NCBI RefSeq assembly: GCF_000003815.2
Contig: NC_049984.1
Coordinates: forward strand, 26,325,995-26,389,994
From: Branchiostoma floridae
Taxonomy: Eukaryota > Chordata > Leptocardii > Amphioxiformes > Branchiostomatidae
Direction of reading: 5' to 3'
Length of the DNA stretch: 64,000 nt
Below the pieces are notes generated by a model that did no database searches, had not been told where the DNA came from, and worked only from the letters and a program-made list of their open reading frames with translations. Numbering within the stretch: position 1 is the first letter of the stretch; the number at the start of each line of letters is the position of its first letter. The position numbers and the translations under genes were made by a program. Shown here one piece after another: positions 1-10,219 of the stretch.

Positions 1-194
1 ATCAGACTCCCTCAGAATCTTCTTACTCCCTTTACCCTTGGAACGTTTACATTTTGGAATGTTCTTCTTCCCCCTCTTTACCCCTTTCCCCTTATCCCTC
101 CCTCTTCTTGTCACTTTGCCACTTGTCACAGCCTTCTTCACCCTTGGCTGGTTCTGGAGAACAGAGGTGACCTTTCTGCTGTCTGTCCAGCCTC
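1..194 (-). CDS. Lys/Arg-rich exon, runs off window start
   Basis: One minus frame is open from an acceptor-like CTGCAG at about 195 to the window edge. It becomes strongly basic, with repeated KGKG, KRGKK, KCKRSKGKG and SKK clusters, like a nuclear-localisation or DNA-binding tail. No family is recognised. The plus-strand reading of the same bases is Pro/Leu/Phe-rich and is taken to be its shadow. Confidence 0.35.
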
Positions 195-716
195 CTGCAG
201 TCCCGCTTCAACTCCTGTCAGGAGCCCTTCAACTGTTAATGCATAAAAACATATTCATAATGTTCCCTAATTTTTGACGATTTGGTACTCTGTTTAACTG
301 CTACATCATCTTTACTTATTTTTAAGGAATGGATGAACTGGGTGCAGCCACATGCCCTGTCCTGTATGATATTGACTTGTTTGATTTTGAAGTGAACGCT
401 CTTGACCTGATATTTGGCGAAATCCAGATCACCGTTTCCAGCACTCCCCAGATTTGCAAATCCATGTTTTTGTTGCTGCATCAATAAAAAAAATTAGAAA
501 AAAAGTCTTGTTATTTGCTCACAGTCGGAGGATCTTGTCCCGGATGTGGCTAAAGTAGGCCCATGGTTGCCATGAATTATTTCTATTATTCACAGTGCTT
601 TTGCAGTTTTCCTTTGTCAAAGTCCTCCACTGTAGGACAGTATTCCCTCTTGATTAAATCGAACAATGATTCTGCTGACTGGAAGGTAAGGCTTCCAGCT
701 GCCAGGACGCTGTTCC

Positions 717-952
717 TCATTCAGGGCTTGACCTGCCTGAACTTTTCTTTTCTGGGTGCTTCAGCTGCTCAATACTGATCTCAAATGTTCCAACACAACA
801 GCCTGCAGCCTCCAACAATTTCTCGTCCTGGATGTTGAAGCTGTCATCGGTTGGCCTGATGACATGGTTATGTTCATGAGGACACTCCACCATTTGCCCG
901 GGGCCGCCAATAAACGTTACTGCTGCAGGACCATCGGTCACCATTACTTTGC
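717..952 (-). CDS. FLYWCH-like zinc-finger C-terminal exon
   Basis: The exon opens after a TACCTACAG acceptor and encodes about 77 residues ending at a TGA. It contains KVMVTDGPAAVTF, then CPHEHNHVIRP. The order 'basic residue, V-V-T-G, short loop, HNH' matches the second half of FLYWCH zinc fingers, whose first half (W-x-C, CRGR) would sit in the preceding exon. FLYWCH domains occur in MULE-type transposases and derived host proteins. The first half was not found nearby, so the assignment rests on half a domain. Confidence 0.45.
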
Positions 953-1081
953 CTGTAGGTATAAACGGGTGGTAACATTATATTACAAATAAATAATATA
1001 AAGGGTTTGAAGAGGTCTGGTTTTACAGAAGGGTGGTCAAGCAAAAATTCATGACTCAAACTCAAGCAAAGTTGAAGTTAC

Positions 1082-1153
1082 CAGGAACTCGTCCCACTTG
1101 AACTTTGGAACACTGGCTTCTCCGATGAACGTGTAGGCCATAGTCAGGTAAAT
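1082..1153 (-). CDS. Small exon, copy 1 of a tandem exon pair
   Basis: The frame reads MAYTFIGEASVPKFKWDEFL and ends at a GTAACT donor. It aligns with the exon about 300 bp upstream on the same strand (A/Y-x-FIG/YIGKAS-P-x-KW-x-FL followed by GT). Function unknown. It may belong with the adjacent FLYWCH-like exon. Confidence 0.4.
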
Positions 1154-1381
1154 TCAGGGTGTTTCTTCTGAAGACCTTGTGGTGGTGACACATACTATGT
1201 GGTGACAAGACTCTGCCTATCTAAGTGTGTGAGGTCTGTGAGATACAGCTGTGAAAACTTGAGCAATGTGCTCATTTGTCTAATGGTATCTAGTCAAGGT
1301 GCCTTCATCCAAATGTTATACACGTGTTAGGGAAAAGCCGAGTCGAGTAATAAAAACAAAGTCAAATAGAGTTGAACGTAC

Positions 1382-1457
1382 CAGGAACGCAACCCATTTG
1401 TACTGAGGAAAGCTAGCTTTGCCGATGTACATGTATTGGTACCGGTAGTCGATGATG
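1382..1457 (-). CDS. Small exon, copy 2 of a tandem exon pair
   Basis: The frame reads YMYIGKASFPQYKWVAFL before a GTACGT donor and is a paralogue of the exon at 1082-1153. Flanking intron bases are also shared (GTGACA...CTGCCTATC is seen after both), so a unit of about 300 bp was duplicated. Confidence 0.4.
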
Positions 1458-1592
1458 ATGTGACAACACTGCCTATCAAACTGTGAATGTTTCTTTGCAG
1501 TTCAAATTAATGAGTTTCTATTTGTGCAGCAACAGGAAAGGGATGTTTCTCAATTTAATATTTTCGAAAGAAAAATTGAATATTTTTAACCC

Positions 1593-1940
1593 TTAGTACA
1601 TTTTGTATTTCTCCATTTCATCTCTTTCCATTTGCTGAATAAGATCAGAACAGTTAGTATGATAGTTGCTCATGTGATGGATTAAACCTTCGGGCCCGCT
1701 GACGAATGGTATGTGTGTTTTGTGTTGCAGTTTGGTTTGATTACCTGGAGTGGCTTCTTCTAGGGACTGTCTACTTTGCAGATCATTAGCCTCTGAGCCC
1801 AGGCTCTCAACAGACTTACTGGAACTGGCCGCATTGGGTACATTGCCGTTTTTGATTATTTTACGCTGTACTGTCAGTTTCCTGTCAACTGTAACAAAGT
1901 TTTTGATAATGACATTATGCACAATGGGAAAAACTATCAC
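1593..1940 (-). CDS. Hypothetical protein exon, C-terminal
   Basis: A 115-codon open stretch with a Ser-rich middle (NAASSSKSVES) and a polar C-terminus ending EMEKYKMY and a stop. Composition looks coding rather than random, and the opposite strand is less convincing. No family is recognised and no upstream exon could be paired with it. Confidence 0.3.
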   Translation of the reverse strand: MIVFPIVHNVIIKNFVTVDRKLTVQRKIIKNGNVPNAASSSKSVESLGSEANDLQSRQSLEEATPGNQTKLQHKTHIPFVSGPEGLIHHMSNYHTNCSDLIQQMERDEMEKYKMY

Positions 1941-2116
1941 ACATTATAAGATAATACAGGAAACCAAATGTTACGATGTACAAAAGAAGAGAAATGAAAG
2001 TCTAAGCGGCTTTGTTCACTATTTACGCAAGTGTACTGATTTTGTTCTTTTCAGCCGTTCTTCATAATAAGCTATGTTTTAGGCGGGTTTGTTTACACAT
2101 TAAGATGTTCCTACTA

Positions 2117-2425
2117 CACTCAGCACAAAAAGTTTGGAATATCAACTTCGGTTGATCATATTTCTGCTGTTTCTGCATCAATTTCAATATATTATATATC
2201 AGTAGAAAGCTTGCATGATTTTCTTTCCAATGGTATGAAACTCATTATCATTGTTAACTCATGGAACATACCCTAGGCCTGCTAACGTGAGTGGGTCACG
2301 AAAAAAAAGTGCCCAAATCCCCACGTTTTTGTTCAAAACTTGTATCGTCCGGTTGTTATGGCCGCGGGTAACAATGGTTCAATCAATCCCTTTTTCACCT
2401 AACGTTTGGTATACAGAGCATCCAA
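2117..2425. repeat. Left long TIR of Tc1-like element
   Basis: This arm pairs with 3062-3371. Shared tracts include GTTTGGAATATCAACTT, CATCAATTTCAAT, GTGAGTGGGTCACGAA and GTGCCCAAAT. A fragment of the same arm (ATTGTTATCATGTTAACT...GGCCTACCTACGTGGGTG) recurs at about 37640-37697. Confidence 0.75.
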
Positions 2426-2639
2426 GTTTCTTTTTAGCATATCTTAGTAGAGTATTTTATGAGTGTAAATTCATGGAACGAGCACCAGGCCTGCTTACGT
2501 ACAGGGGGTCTAAAGATAAAGTGCCAAAATTACCCTACTAAAGTCAATCACTACATTCTGCTCATTTTCTTCCGTCGGTATTGACTTGTGAATGAAGGCA
2601 AGTAGAATAAACAGGACATGTCAATCAAAGCTACTGCTA

Positions 2640-3090
2640 CTCTTTATTCAAGCCAAAAATCTGAACCATGGCAAGAGGTGATCAATCGAGTGCTAGCCAT
2701 AAGCCATAGGAAGGCTATTCCCTAAGACTGTACTCAATCCAATGGTCTTTTCTCTGTGTGTCCTGGTGTTTTAATCTTGCAGAATGGCATTTGGTCCAAT
2801 ATTGAAGAGGTAGGATATTGTTACTGGATGGAGGATGGTGTCCCTATATCTCACCACATTGAAGGTGCCTGGAATGATGACGAGTCTTGTTTTTCCTATG
2901 GCGGTTATACCGCCCCACACCATGACGCTTCCTCCACCACCAAATGCCGAAAGTTACTCTTGTTGCGTCAGCGTGCGGTTCTCCTTACCGCATCCGCGCT
3001 TTGATGTCCATCCGACTATCGAAAGGGATATACTCTACTCTAAGTGTGCTAAAACCTTGTATGTTCCGCGATCCGTATACCAAATGTGAG
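2640..3090 (-). pseudogene. Tc1-type transposase remnant
   Basis: Minus-strand frames inside the TIR element read GGGGSVMVWGGITAIGKTRL, then YRDTILHP and AILQD-NTRTHRE. These match the Tc1 DDE catalytic blocks (GGGSVMVWGG, YRDEIL-P, QQDNARPH). Stops break the frame after ILQD and elsewhere, and the N-terminal DNA-binding region is absent, so this copy cannot encode an active enzyme. Confidence 0.75.
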
Positions 3091-3373
3091 GTGAAAAAAG
3101 GATTCATTGAACCAGTGACACACGTGCCAATACCAACAGGACGATACAGTGTTGAACAGAAGCAGGGGAATTTGGGCACTTTTATTCGTGACCCACTCAT
3201 GTAAGCAGGTCTTGTACCCGTTTCATGTGTTTACAATCATGATAAGTTTGATACCATAGGAAAGAAAATCACACAAGCTTTCTATTGATATATAATACAT
3301 TGAAATTGATGCATAAATAACGGAAATATGACATACCAAAGTTGATATTCCAAACTTTTTTGTGCCGAGTGTA

Positions 3374-4516
3374 TATTGTCACAGATAGATATTAAGTAGA
3401 TACCGAGTAATGGGTACAGGAGACGTAATATTCAGGTTCTATGTAGGTTAACGTTGGACATTTTGATTTGTTTTATTGAATTTTATGATCCCGGTAGGTT
3501 GTCAGACACCTTGCTCTTCGGGGTTCGGTTTTCTAGAATACGATGTACCTAGGAGTAGCATTTTAACCGGAATGGTCAAAATAAATATGGACATCCTTTA
3601 CCGGTATCAGAGTGAAGTCGCACTGCAGAAAACGTATACTGCAATTATATAAGTATGTTGCAGTAACTGAACACTAAACTTAAGTTTATAAAAATGCATG
3701 CATTTCATTTTATTGAAACTCTAAAATTTTCAAAGAGCCCTCTAACAATATCAGTTAAGAGCTGGAAACATAGCATTAGGAACAAATCTGATTACTTCCT
3801 TGCTGCCTCCATGTGGCGACCGAGCAGTGTACTGTCTACCGCGTACCGTTACTTTTGTGCCTTCCAGGTGGTAACCTGTTTCAAGAAAACAATTACATTT
3901 GGAACAAGCATGGGGACGAATTATAATCCATGATCATATAGGAATATTCTAGAATGCATTTTTTCATTTACCAGTTTCCAATTTGTCTCTTGATGTACAT
4001 GGGAATCGGTTCATGGAAACAATAACAACAAACCAAGGAGAAATCTCTCAAATTGTTTCTTCAAAATTGAACCAGTCTAGTCTAGTCACAAGTGTTTCAG
4101 TAGCTCTAAACACATTGCTGTAGCATCAAGGTCATGCTCTTGTTTGAACAACTCCTGCTTATGTTCGCCTGTGATGCCATTGAGTCTTGGCATTGTTGCA
4201 TTATGCGTGAAGATTCCTGAAAAGTGAAGATCATACAAAATGGAAAAAAAAGTCGAAAAATGGTCCCCCTGTAAAGCAGTATGCTAACCAAACTATTGCT
4301 TTTTCAAACTTACACGTACGTCGTGCATTCCGATTGCTGCCAGGTAGTTTGACCTTACAGTGGGAAAAACAGTGTGGAAAAGGGACATTTGAGGTATCTT
4401 GAAATTTAGAAATATATGGGGGAGTTGAAAGTTTCTACATTGTCATTCAAAACAACTCATCATCTCTGAACCCGTGACTTTCTTCAATGCGCCCTTTCTG
4501 TCTGACGCCCGATGGG
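3374..4516. other. No gene seen
   Basis: AT-rich sequence between the Tc1-like and foldback elements. Only short, unsupported ORFs were seen in either direction. Confidence 0.6.
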
Positions 4517-4525
4517 GAACTTTTG

Positions 4526-4700
4526 TAGTCTCTACCAGACTCCGGATCGCTGGCAAAATCGTAGAAGTTTTAACAGATAGAGGAGTTAGCCAGCAGGGAA
4601 CGTGCCGTTCTCTAGCCGGCTAAATTCCTCTGGCCGGCATACTCCTCCATTTATACCATTTCTACGATTTTGCCAGCGATCCGGAGTCTGGTAGAGACTA
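4526..4700. mobile_element. Foldback MITE with perfect 41-bp arms
   Basis: Bases 4526-4566 are the exact reverse complement of 4660-4700 (outer end TAGTCTCTACCAGACTCC). Imperfect pairing continues inward through GTAGAA and AGGAG tracts. GAACTTTTG (4517-4525) and GAACTTCTG (4701-4709) flank the arms and match at 8 of 9 bases, so they look like a target-site duplication. An 8-9 bp duplication suggests a non-autonomous hAT-like or MULE-like element, but the family is not proven. Confidence 0.8.
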
Positions 4701-5114
4701 GAACTTCTGCTCCTCTGTTTGCCAGCAGGGCCTTTAACGTAGGGCCCTGTAGACTGTCAATGTGGACTTCGCCGGTGTTCTTGATGTCGCTGATGATGCT
4801 TGGGATTTTTTCTTGCTCTCTTCAGTTCTTTTGCTACGTGGGAAAAATATTATAACAGTTTGCTCACTAATGTATGTTTCTATATGTATTATTTAATGTT
4901 ACAAAATGATTTTGCTTTATTTGCTCATTGAGCTGTTGCACAAAATCAAAACAATCCAAACATACATGTAAATGTAATGTAATGTCAGTAATACATTTCT
5001 ATATATACCTATAGTCTATACTCTACCTACTAGTATATCTTTTTAGCTTGTAGCTTCAGTTGCAAACACTTTCTGACCTGTTCCACTTGTATGCACTCGC
5101 GCCTTCTGCTGTAC

Positions 5115-5208
5115 CTTCCTTCCTCAGGTAGAAGCTGGTAAGGCCAACGTCCCACATGGCTTTCTCCATCTTTGGAGCACAGTTCTGGTCAATGTCCCAT
5201 CAAATCAG
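5115..5208 (-). pseudogene. Unrecognised exon (MEKAMWDVGLTSFYLRKEG)
   Basis: A TTTCAG acceptor and GTACAG donor bracket a frame reading DIDQNCAPKMEKAMWDVGLT... with one in-frame TGA near its start. Composition is clearly protein-like but no family is recognised. It may belong with the exon at 5440-5566. Confidence 0.35.
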
Positions 5209-5439
5209 CTGAAATATAAAACAAAATACAATTTGATGTCACATAGTCACAGTGAAAGAACATGTCTACTACTGATTTTATCTATCTAATGAACATGGTA
5301 CTGGAAAAGTAGATAAACTATTTCTTGACATGTATTGATTCATACATGAGGTGCAAACGGTCTCAACAACATACCTGTGTGAGAAGTTTTCCACCTATCC
5401 TGAGATTCCTGGAAAATAAAGGTTTTTGAAAGTGTATTT

Positions 5440-5566
5440 TAACACAAGCATGGTATCGATGAGAATGTTCTCCCATGTGATCTTCATAACGGGCAGGTGA
5501 TAGCGGCCCTTTTTGTCTCCTCTTCCCCTGTTGAACTGGGCCGCTTTCTCATGGGTCCGAAGAATT
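5440..5566 (-). CDS. Unrecognised exon (KAAQFNRGRGDKKGRYHLP)
   Basis: After a TTTTCAG acceptor the frame runs ILRTHEKAAQFNRGRGDK... to about WENILIDTML, where the donor is unclear. A tiny segment at about 5387-5412 (NLRIGGKLLTQ, between AG and GTATG) could be the next exon. Function unknown. Confidence 0.35.
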
Positions 5567-5694
5567 CTGAAAAGTTATACAGCTGCCAGGAGTAATCTCC
5601 ACAACTTGCTAAAATAAATCACCTACAGGATCCGTTATCAGAGGTCTTTCTTAAAAAAAGACTAATTTGAAGATTTAATTAAATCAGAGAAAAA

Positions 5695-5910
5695 CTAGCC
5701 TTGTCGCGCGACGCAGGATGGTGTTAAGGATAAGGCGTTCTGCATGATTGACTCGCCGGGCAGTTGTTGCCTGCCATAGAAGGCCTGGATTAGTGCCGAA
5801 AACGGGGCCTTGTCGGCATACGCCTCTTTCAGGTGCGTGAACACGATGGTCACGTCATCCTTGTCTGCGTCACTTAGAAGTTGAATGTCGGTGTCCTTAC
5901 TGGCCTCATT
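5695..5910 (-). pseudogene. Retrotransposon gag fragment
   Basis: The frame reads DDVTIVFTHLKEAYADKAPF, then SALIQAFYGRQQLPGESIMQ, then a TAG. The pattern 'L-x-EAY-x-DK-xx-F-xx-L-x-QAFY-x-RQQ-xx-GES' is that of gag helical domains in Ty3/gypsy-like retrotransposons. Only about 70 codons remain and no protease or RT lies next to it. Confidence 0.55.
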
Positions 5911-6129
5911 TCATCTGATATTAATGGTACATGATGATGTCACACCTCCCATAGCCGCATTGCCACTGTTGAATTACAATCCCTTAAAACATCCATAAAC
6001 ATCCGGGAACTCCTCGAAACAACAACTCGAGGAGTTCCCGGAAACAACAACTTACATGGCAGCTCAATTCTTTGCACATGATATTTGTCTAAGACTAGAT
6101 TGATAACAGTTCAGGTCTTGTTTCAAGGG

Positions 6130-6621
6130 TTAACAGGGAACTTGGACGAGTGAATGTTTGCACTTAATCTGGAGCTGGAAAAGAATCGGCATCTCCGAAA
6201 AGTACAGCGTGTCAGATGTACTGATGTCTTTCTGAAACTCATTCTTCCCACATACACTTTGGCTTGGCTGGTTCAAACACTGAAATGAGCAGACTTCCCA
6301 CAACAGAAACAAACGTAAGTAAGATACATGTAAAGTTTTCTTGTCGGTGAATAAGAACTCCAGTTGAGAAGACGCTCTTATTGCCTCTCTTATTGCTTCC
6401 TCCACCTTAGAAGGTGTCATGAATTGACGAAACTTAACCTTCTTCCTTCTTGTGTCGATAATCTCCGGCCACGTGGAGGACGTTTGATTTCTTCCTCGTC
6501 TTCGCAGTTTAAAAACATTACAAGCCGACGGAAGTACGTTTCGGACGCGTTTTCGTCCTCGTCGACCTGAACATACTTCATACGGATCCTTTTTGTAGGA
6601 GGCTTTCGTTGGGATATTCAC
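6130..6621 (-). CDS. Hypothetical basic protein
   Basis: A 163-codon open frame. The first half is Arg/Lys-rich (SGRRGRKRVRN, KLRRRGRNQ, DTRRKKVKFRQF) and continues to SKVEEAIREAIRASSQLEF. The last third looks like read-through into an intron. A coding remnant is likely, but the family is not recognised. Confidence 0.35.
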   Translation of the reverse strand: MNIPTKASYKKDPYEVCSGRRGRKRVRNVLPSACNVFKLRRRGRNQTSSTWPEIIDTRRKKVKFRQFMTPSKVEEAIREAIRASSQLEFLFTDKKTLHVSYLRLFLLWEVCSFQCLNQPSQSVCGKNEFQKDISTSDTLYFSEMPILFQLQIKCKHSLVQVPC

Positions 6622-6849
6622 TTACAGCAGTGGTTTAGTCTGAGGCCGGTTCGAGCCATGATACTTTGCTCGTCAAACCCTTCGGCTAACATTTGCGTTT
6701 CACATTGCTTTACAGGCAATGTGTTGATATATGCCTCTAACACACGCACCTGGGATTAGTATTGTCCGCGTGCTGTTTGATGTTCTTTACATCTACCTGC
6801 CGATGGTTCAGCCCTTTCGTAACATTATTGCCCCCCCCCCCCCCTGCTG

Positions 6850-7000
6850 CTTTATCGGCCAGTCTGGGCCACCTTAACTTGTACTGTACCACTTGTAGAT
6901 GTCGTGTGTTCGCCCATACCGCGGAAGCCGAATATCTTGCAGTTGTTCAGGAACACATCGTACGATAGCTCCTTCGCTGTTTTGGTGCACACGGTCTCTG
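6850..7000 (-). pseudogene. Coding scrap next to a poly-C tract
   Basis: One minus frame reads KTAKELSYDVFLNNCKIFGF and on to GTVQVKVAQTGR before stopping near a 14-base C run at 6830-6843. It looks protein-coding but is unassigned. Confidence 0.25.
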
Positions 7001-7439
7001 ATATCCACTGTTTTGGGCTGAAGATGTTCTGAAGATTTTCCTCATCTTACTCTCCATTTCGTTGACGAACTCTGTTGAGACATGTATGTGATATTGAGCA
7101 ATGGAATGATAACGCACGTAGATGACCCTTTAATTCAGATCACACCAGATCAGTGAAGTTGCCGCCCTTACTGTCGCTGACTACGGTGCCGCTGTCCCCG
7201 GTGCCACTGCGCCGGCCTACTGCTGCCTTTGGTACCCTAGACCCTGGTGTCGCTGTCCTCAGAGACGCTGCCCCTGCCACCCCTGGCCTCATCCTCTGTA
7301 AATAAATTACTAAAATGAATACATACCCTGTCTCGCCTGCTGGTACGTTTCCTCGTCTCACCGACCTATTTCGTTCTCCCTTGTTGGAGGTACTTTGCCT
7401 GGGCCCTCAAGTTCTCGAAGAACCGGTTACAAGCTTCTG

Positions 7440-8240
7440 TCATTTTAAATAAGACAATGTGAAAAGAGCGACATTGAGCTGATGTAAAATAAAAGGCCTG
7501 TAAACAATAGTTTTAGACCAGTTCAAGATAACTTCTGTACTGTTAACACACAAAAAAGCATTGACAAGAGGTGTGTAGGTTAAACAAGCTCGAGAAAAAT
7601 GCTTCTGACAATGTTGTCCACTAACTCCACCCCTGAGTCCCTGACGGACTCCATCACCATCCCAGTGACAGCCTCGTTGCGAGGCAAGTTGAATCAGGTA
7701 CCACAATCAGAATGGCAGACAGGCATGTTTTGCATAATTTTTGATACGCGAACAAACCAAAGAAGAAATCAAAGATGTTATAGGACTGTTAGTTGAATGC
7801 CTGACGGCTGCTGTGCCTGCTGCTGCGATGCTTGTGGTAAACATAGCTGTTGTGCCTGCGGACACCTTGTTGCTGCTGTGGCGACTGGGCTTGCACCTGC
7901 TGCTGGCCTTGTTGTCCACCACGTGGGCGAACATCTTATAATCCTGGAGCGCGTAGCCTTGGTGTTTGCGACGCCATTACTGCAGAAACCCAAAAACATT
8001 CACCGTGAGGCCACAGAATACACCTCTCAAATCCTACGCTACCCACCAGAGTGTACTTTCACCAGGTCGGAGTAGAACAGCCTCCGCTGGATCAAGGGCA
8101 CATGTAGTTCGAGGGTGTTGGACACACCTTTCGGTACATGTCAAGGGCTGACATCGCATCAGTCCAGCCCTTTGCCTCCCCAGTTTCCAGGGTCATCTTT
8201 CCCCTTTAGCGCCACTGTGAAACGTCCATATAGGGTGCCC
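7440..8240 (-). pseudogene. Scattered unassigned coding scraps
   Basis: Three short minus-strand segments look coding: LPRNEAVTGMVMESVRDSGV near 7590-7690, a Gln-rich stretch (GGQQGQQQVQAQSPQQQQG) near 7850-7930, and a stretch around 8170-8240 (TMGTLYGRFTVALKGKDDPG). Stops and frame changes separate them. No family is recognised. Confidence 0.25.
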
Positions 8241-8564
8241 ATTGTTTCGGAGAAAAAGGAAGCCTACATAGTTTCCCCGTAGCTCTAGATATTCCTGTAG
8301 ACTAAGGACCGAGCAGTACCGGCTTCCTACCATAACATAACATAACAATATCATCAGATAAAAGGCATTTTGCCCATGAGATCCACTTCTAAAAACAACT
8401 TAACCCTATTCAGACCGGGGGGGGGGGTCTCTTGAGGCCCGCGCTAACTTCGATGTCCTATAACGCCAGAACGGCTTACGCTAGAGCCACCAAATTTGGT
8501 GAGTTTCCCTAAAATATTGTTGGCAACAAATTTGCGAAGTTTGACAAATTTTCCATTTTTTCTT

Positions 8565-8578
8565 GTTGCCATGGCAAC
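8565..8578. promoter_or_regulatory. Palindromic X-box-like site
   Basis: GTTGCCATGGCAAC is a perfect palindrome matching the RFX X-box pattern (GTNRCC, spacer, RGYAAC). It lies inside the TTAA element. Function is inferred from the motif alone. Confidence 0.45.
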
Positions 8579-8741
8579 CATTTGTTGACAGGCAGTTTTG
8601 CCAAAAATCACTATTTTTGGTTCTAACTATGTATTTTTCACATTTATTTGCTATATTACTGCGGTTTTGTTACATAAATAAAATCTTATATTATTCAGCA
8701 TATCTTTCATAATTATATATGCATAAATTATGCAAATTTGA

Positions 8742-9150
8742 TGACGTCATCAGCCCAAAATCCAAGATGGCGGACCGAATGGCCAAATCAAGAATAACAA
8801 GCTAATTATCCCTTAAAATTTGTAACTACCTGGTATTTTTTCATGAAAAACCATCTAGATGAATGAATTTAGTCTATTTCTATTGCCCTTTGTGATTATT
8901 TGTTGCAAAAAAGTATTTTTAAAAATTCAAGGTGGTGGATAGAATATGGCGGAGCCCAACTCGTATCTTAGATGTGCATGACGTCATTTTATGACGTCAT
9001 ATTGACGTCATTGATGTTGCTATTGGCAACGCAAGTCGTAATAAATATTCTGTTATCTGCACTTGTTACATTTTTGTAGCATAACTTGAAGTTTTCTGAG
9101 AATACCCATTTTTCATGGGTTTGGCCAATGTAATCAAATTGATGACGTCA
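8742..9150. promoter_or_regulatory. Five TGACGTCA (CRE) palindromes in the TTAA element
   Basis: Perfect TGACGTCA sites lie at 8742-8749, 8979-8986, 8992-8999, 9003-9010 and 9143-9150, with half sites (ACGTCA) near 9155-9190. TGACGTCA is the binding palindrome of CREB/ATF proteins. Whether anything binds here is unknown. Confidence 0.6.
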
Positions 9151-9352
9151 TAATTACGTCAACTTACGTCAACGTAACGTCAAACGTCACATACTTGTCA
9201 GATATTATGTCGAAATTATGTCCTAAAAATTTGGTGGCCCTACGGCACGTCGTTCAAGAGTTATGACTTAGAAGTGGAGGGCCTCAAAAGCCCCCCCCCC
9301 CCCCCCCGGTCCAGGGATGACCAAAAAAGCCCGGTCTGAATAGGGTTAAGTT

Positions 9353-9640
9353 CTAAAGAGAGAGTTCATGAGAGTCTGTAATAAGAGTATATGCTGTGTT
9401 GGGCATGTACTCCATCCCCCTCCAGTGACTGTCCAGTTTTGATTTGAAGGCGTTCACAGATTCTGCAGCTACAACATCTGCGGGAAGATTGTTCCAGGTG
9501 TTGATTGCCCTGACGCTGAAGAAATTTGGTCTGACTGTCTTCTTGGTTAGGGGTTTGGCGATCTTATATGGGTGGTTCCTGGCTGTGATTGAATGGAAAT
9601 GGAAGTGAGCCGGCCACTGTGCTTGAAGGTCTGAAAGATA
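9353..9640 (-). pseudogene. Non-LTR retrotransposon ORF2 C-terminus
   Basis: The frame reads NFFSVRAINTWNNLPADVVA and ends within AFKSKLDSHW and a short tail. 'F-xx-R-x-I-x-WN-x-LP-xx-VV-x-A-x-S-x-N-x-FK-xx-LD' is the signature of the extreme C-terminus of CR1/jockey-type LINE polyproteins. The RT and endonuclease domains are missing, so this is a truncated 3' end, abutting the TTAA element. Confidence 0.75.
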
Positions 9641-10148
9641 ACAATGACGGAAGAACCGAAAGGTTGAGGCGCAGGGAAGAAGCATATCGCCCATTCCTCA
9701 TTAACTGGGAAAATTGGAGGTAGCAAATTGTAAAAAATAAAGTTGTCCAAAACACTTACCTGCTGGTATGAACTTGTTACCACTTATATCGACTATCTTT
9801 TGCTATTTTTGTCTGGTGCTAACACGCTTAATTTTGGAGATATTTGATTTTTAGTAGGCCATGTCATCTTTCCTACAATTTCGTAGTAAAGAGCATATTA
9901 CTACACAGAGAAATGTTCCAGCAAGTAATAGTGGCTTAACAACAGCCAAATTAGCGAGTTTTCCAACCCAAAACCTTCAAATTACACGCCAATGAGAAAT
10001 ATTTAACCGCCTTGTCATTTGTTTCGGAATAATCATCAAAATTACTAGTTATTAAGTTTGCTACATTTGTATAAAAGTAAGTAAATGATATGTTTTTTTT
10101 CTGATATGAAGACAAACCGTTTAATACTCCTTAATTTTCACCCTGTAG

Positions 10149-10214
10149 GATGGGATAAGAGCGATAGAATATATTTATGAAAATGGTTGGAAGCAGGCGA
10201 TATCTATTCTACAG
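10149..10214 (+). CDS. Candidate 22-codon plus-strand exon
   Basis: CACCCTGTAG precedes a 66-bp open segment reading DGIRAIEYIYENGWKQAISI and then LQ, followed by GTAAAT. Splice sites and phase are good, but no neighbouring exon was identified, so it may be chance. Confidence 0.25.
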
Positions 10215-10219
10215 GTAAA

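Larger units (their letters stand above)
2117..3371 (-). mobile_element. Tc1/mariner-type DNA transposon
   Basis: The element starts CACTCAGCACAAAAAGTTTG and ends in the reverse complement of CACTCGGCACAAAAAAGTTTG, with TA dinucleotides directly outside both ends (2115-2116, 3372-3373), the Tc1/mariner target duplication. The arms stay alignable, with substitutions, to about 2425 and 3062, giving imperfect TIRs of roughly 300 bp. The interior holds a decayed transposase on the minus strand. Confidence 0.85.
8404..9345. mobile_element. TTAA-flanked non-autonomous DNA transposon
   Basis: The element begins CCCTATTCAGACCGGG and ends CCCGGTCTGAATAGGG, with TTAA outside each end (8400-8403, 9346-9349). 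This is the target duplication of piggyBac and Kolobok elements. Imperfect subterminal pairing continues about 90 bp inward (CTTTTGAGGCCC, GCCACCAAATTT). The 942-bp interior has no credible ORF, so it would need a transposase in trans. G- and C-homopolymers lie just inside each end. Confidence 0.8.
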
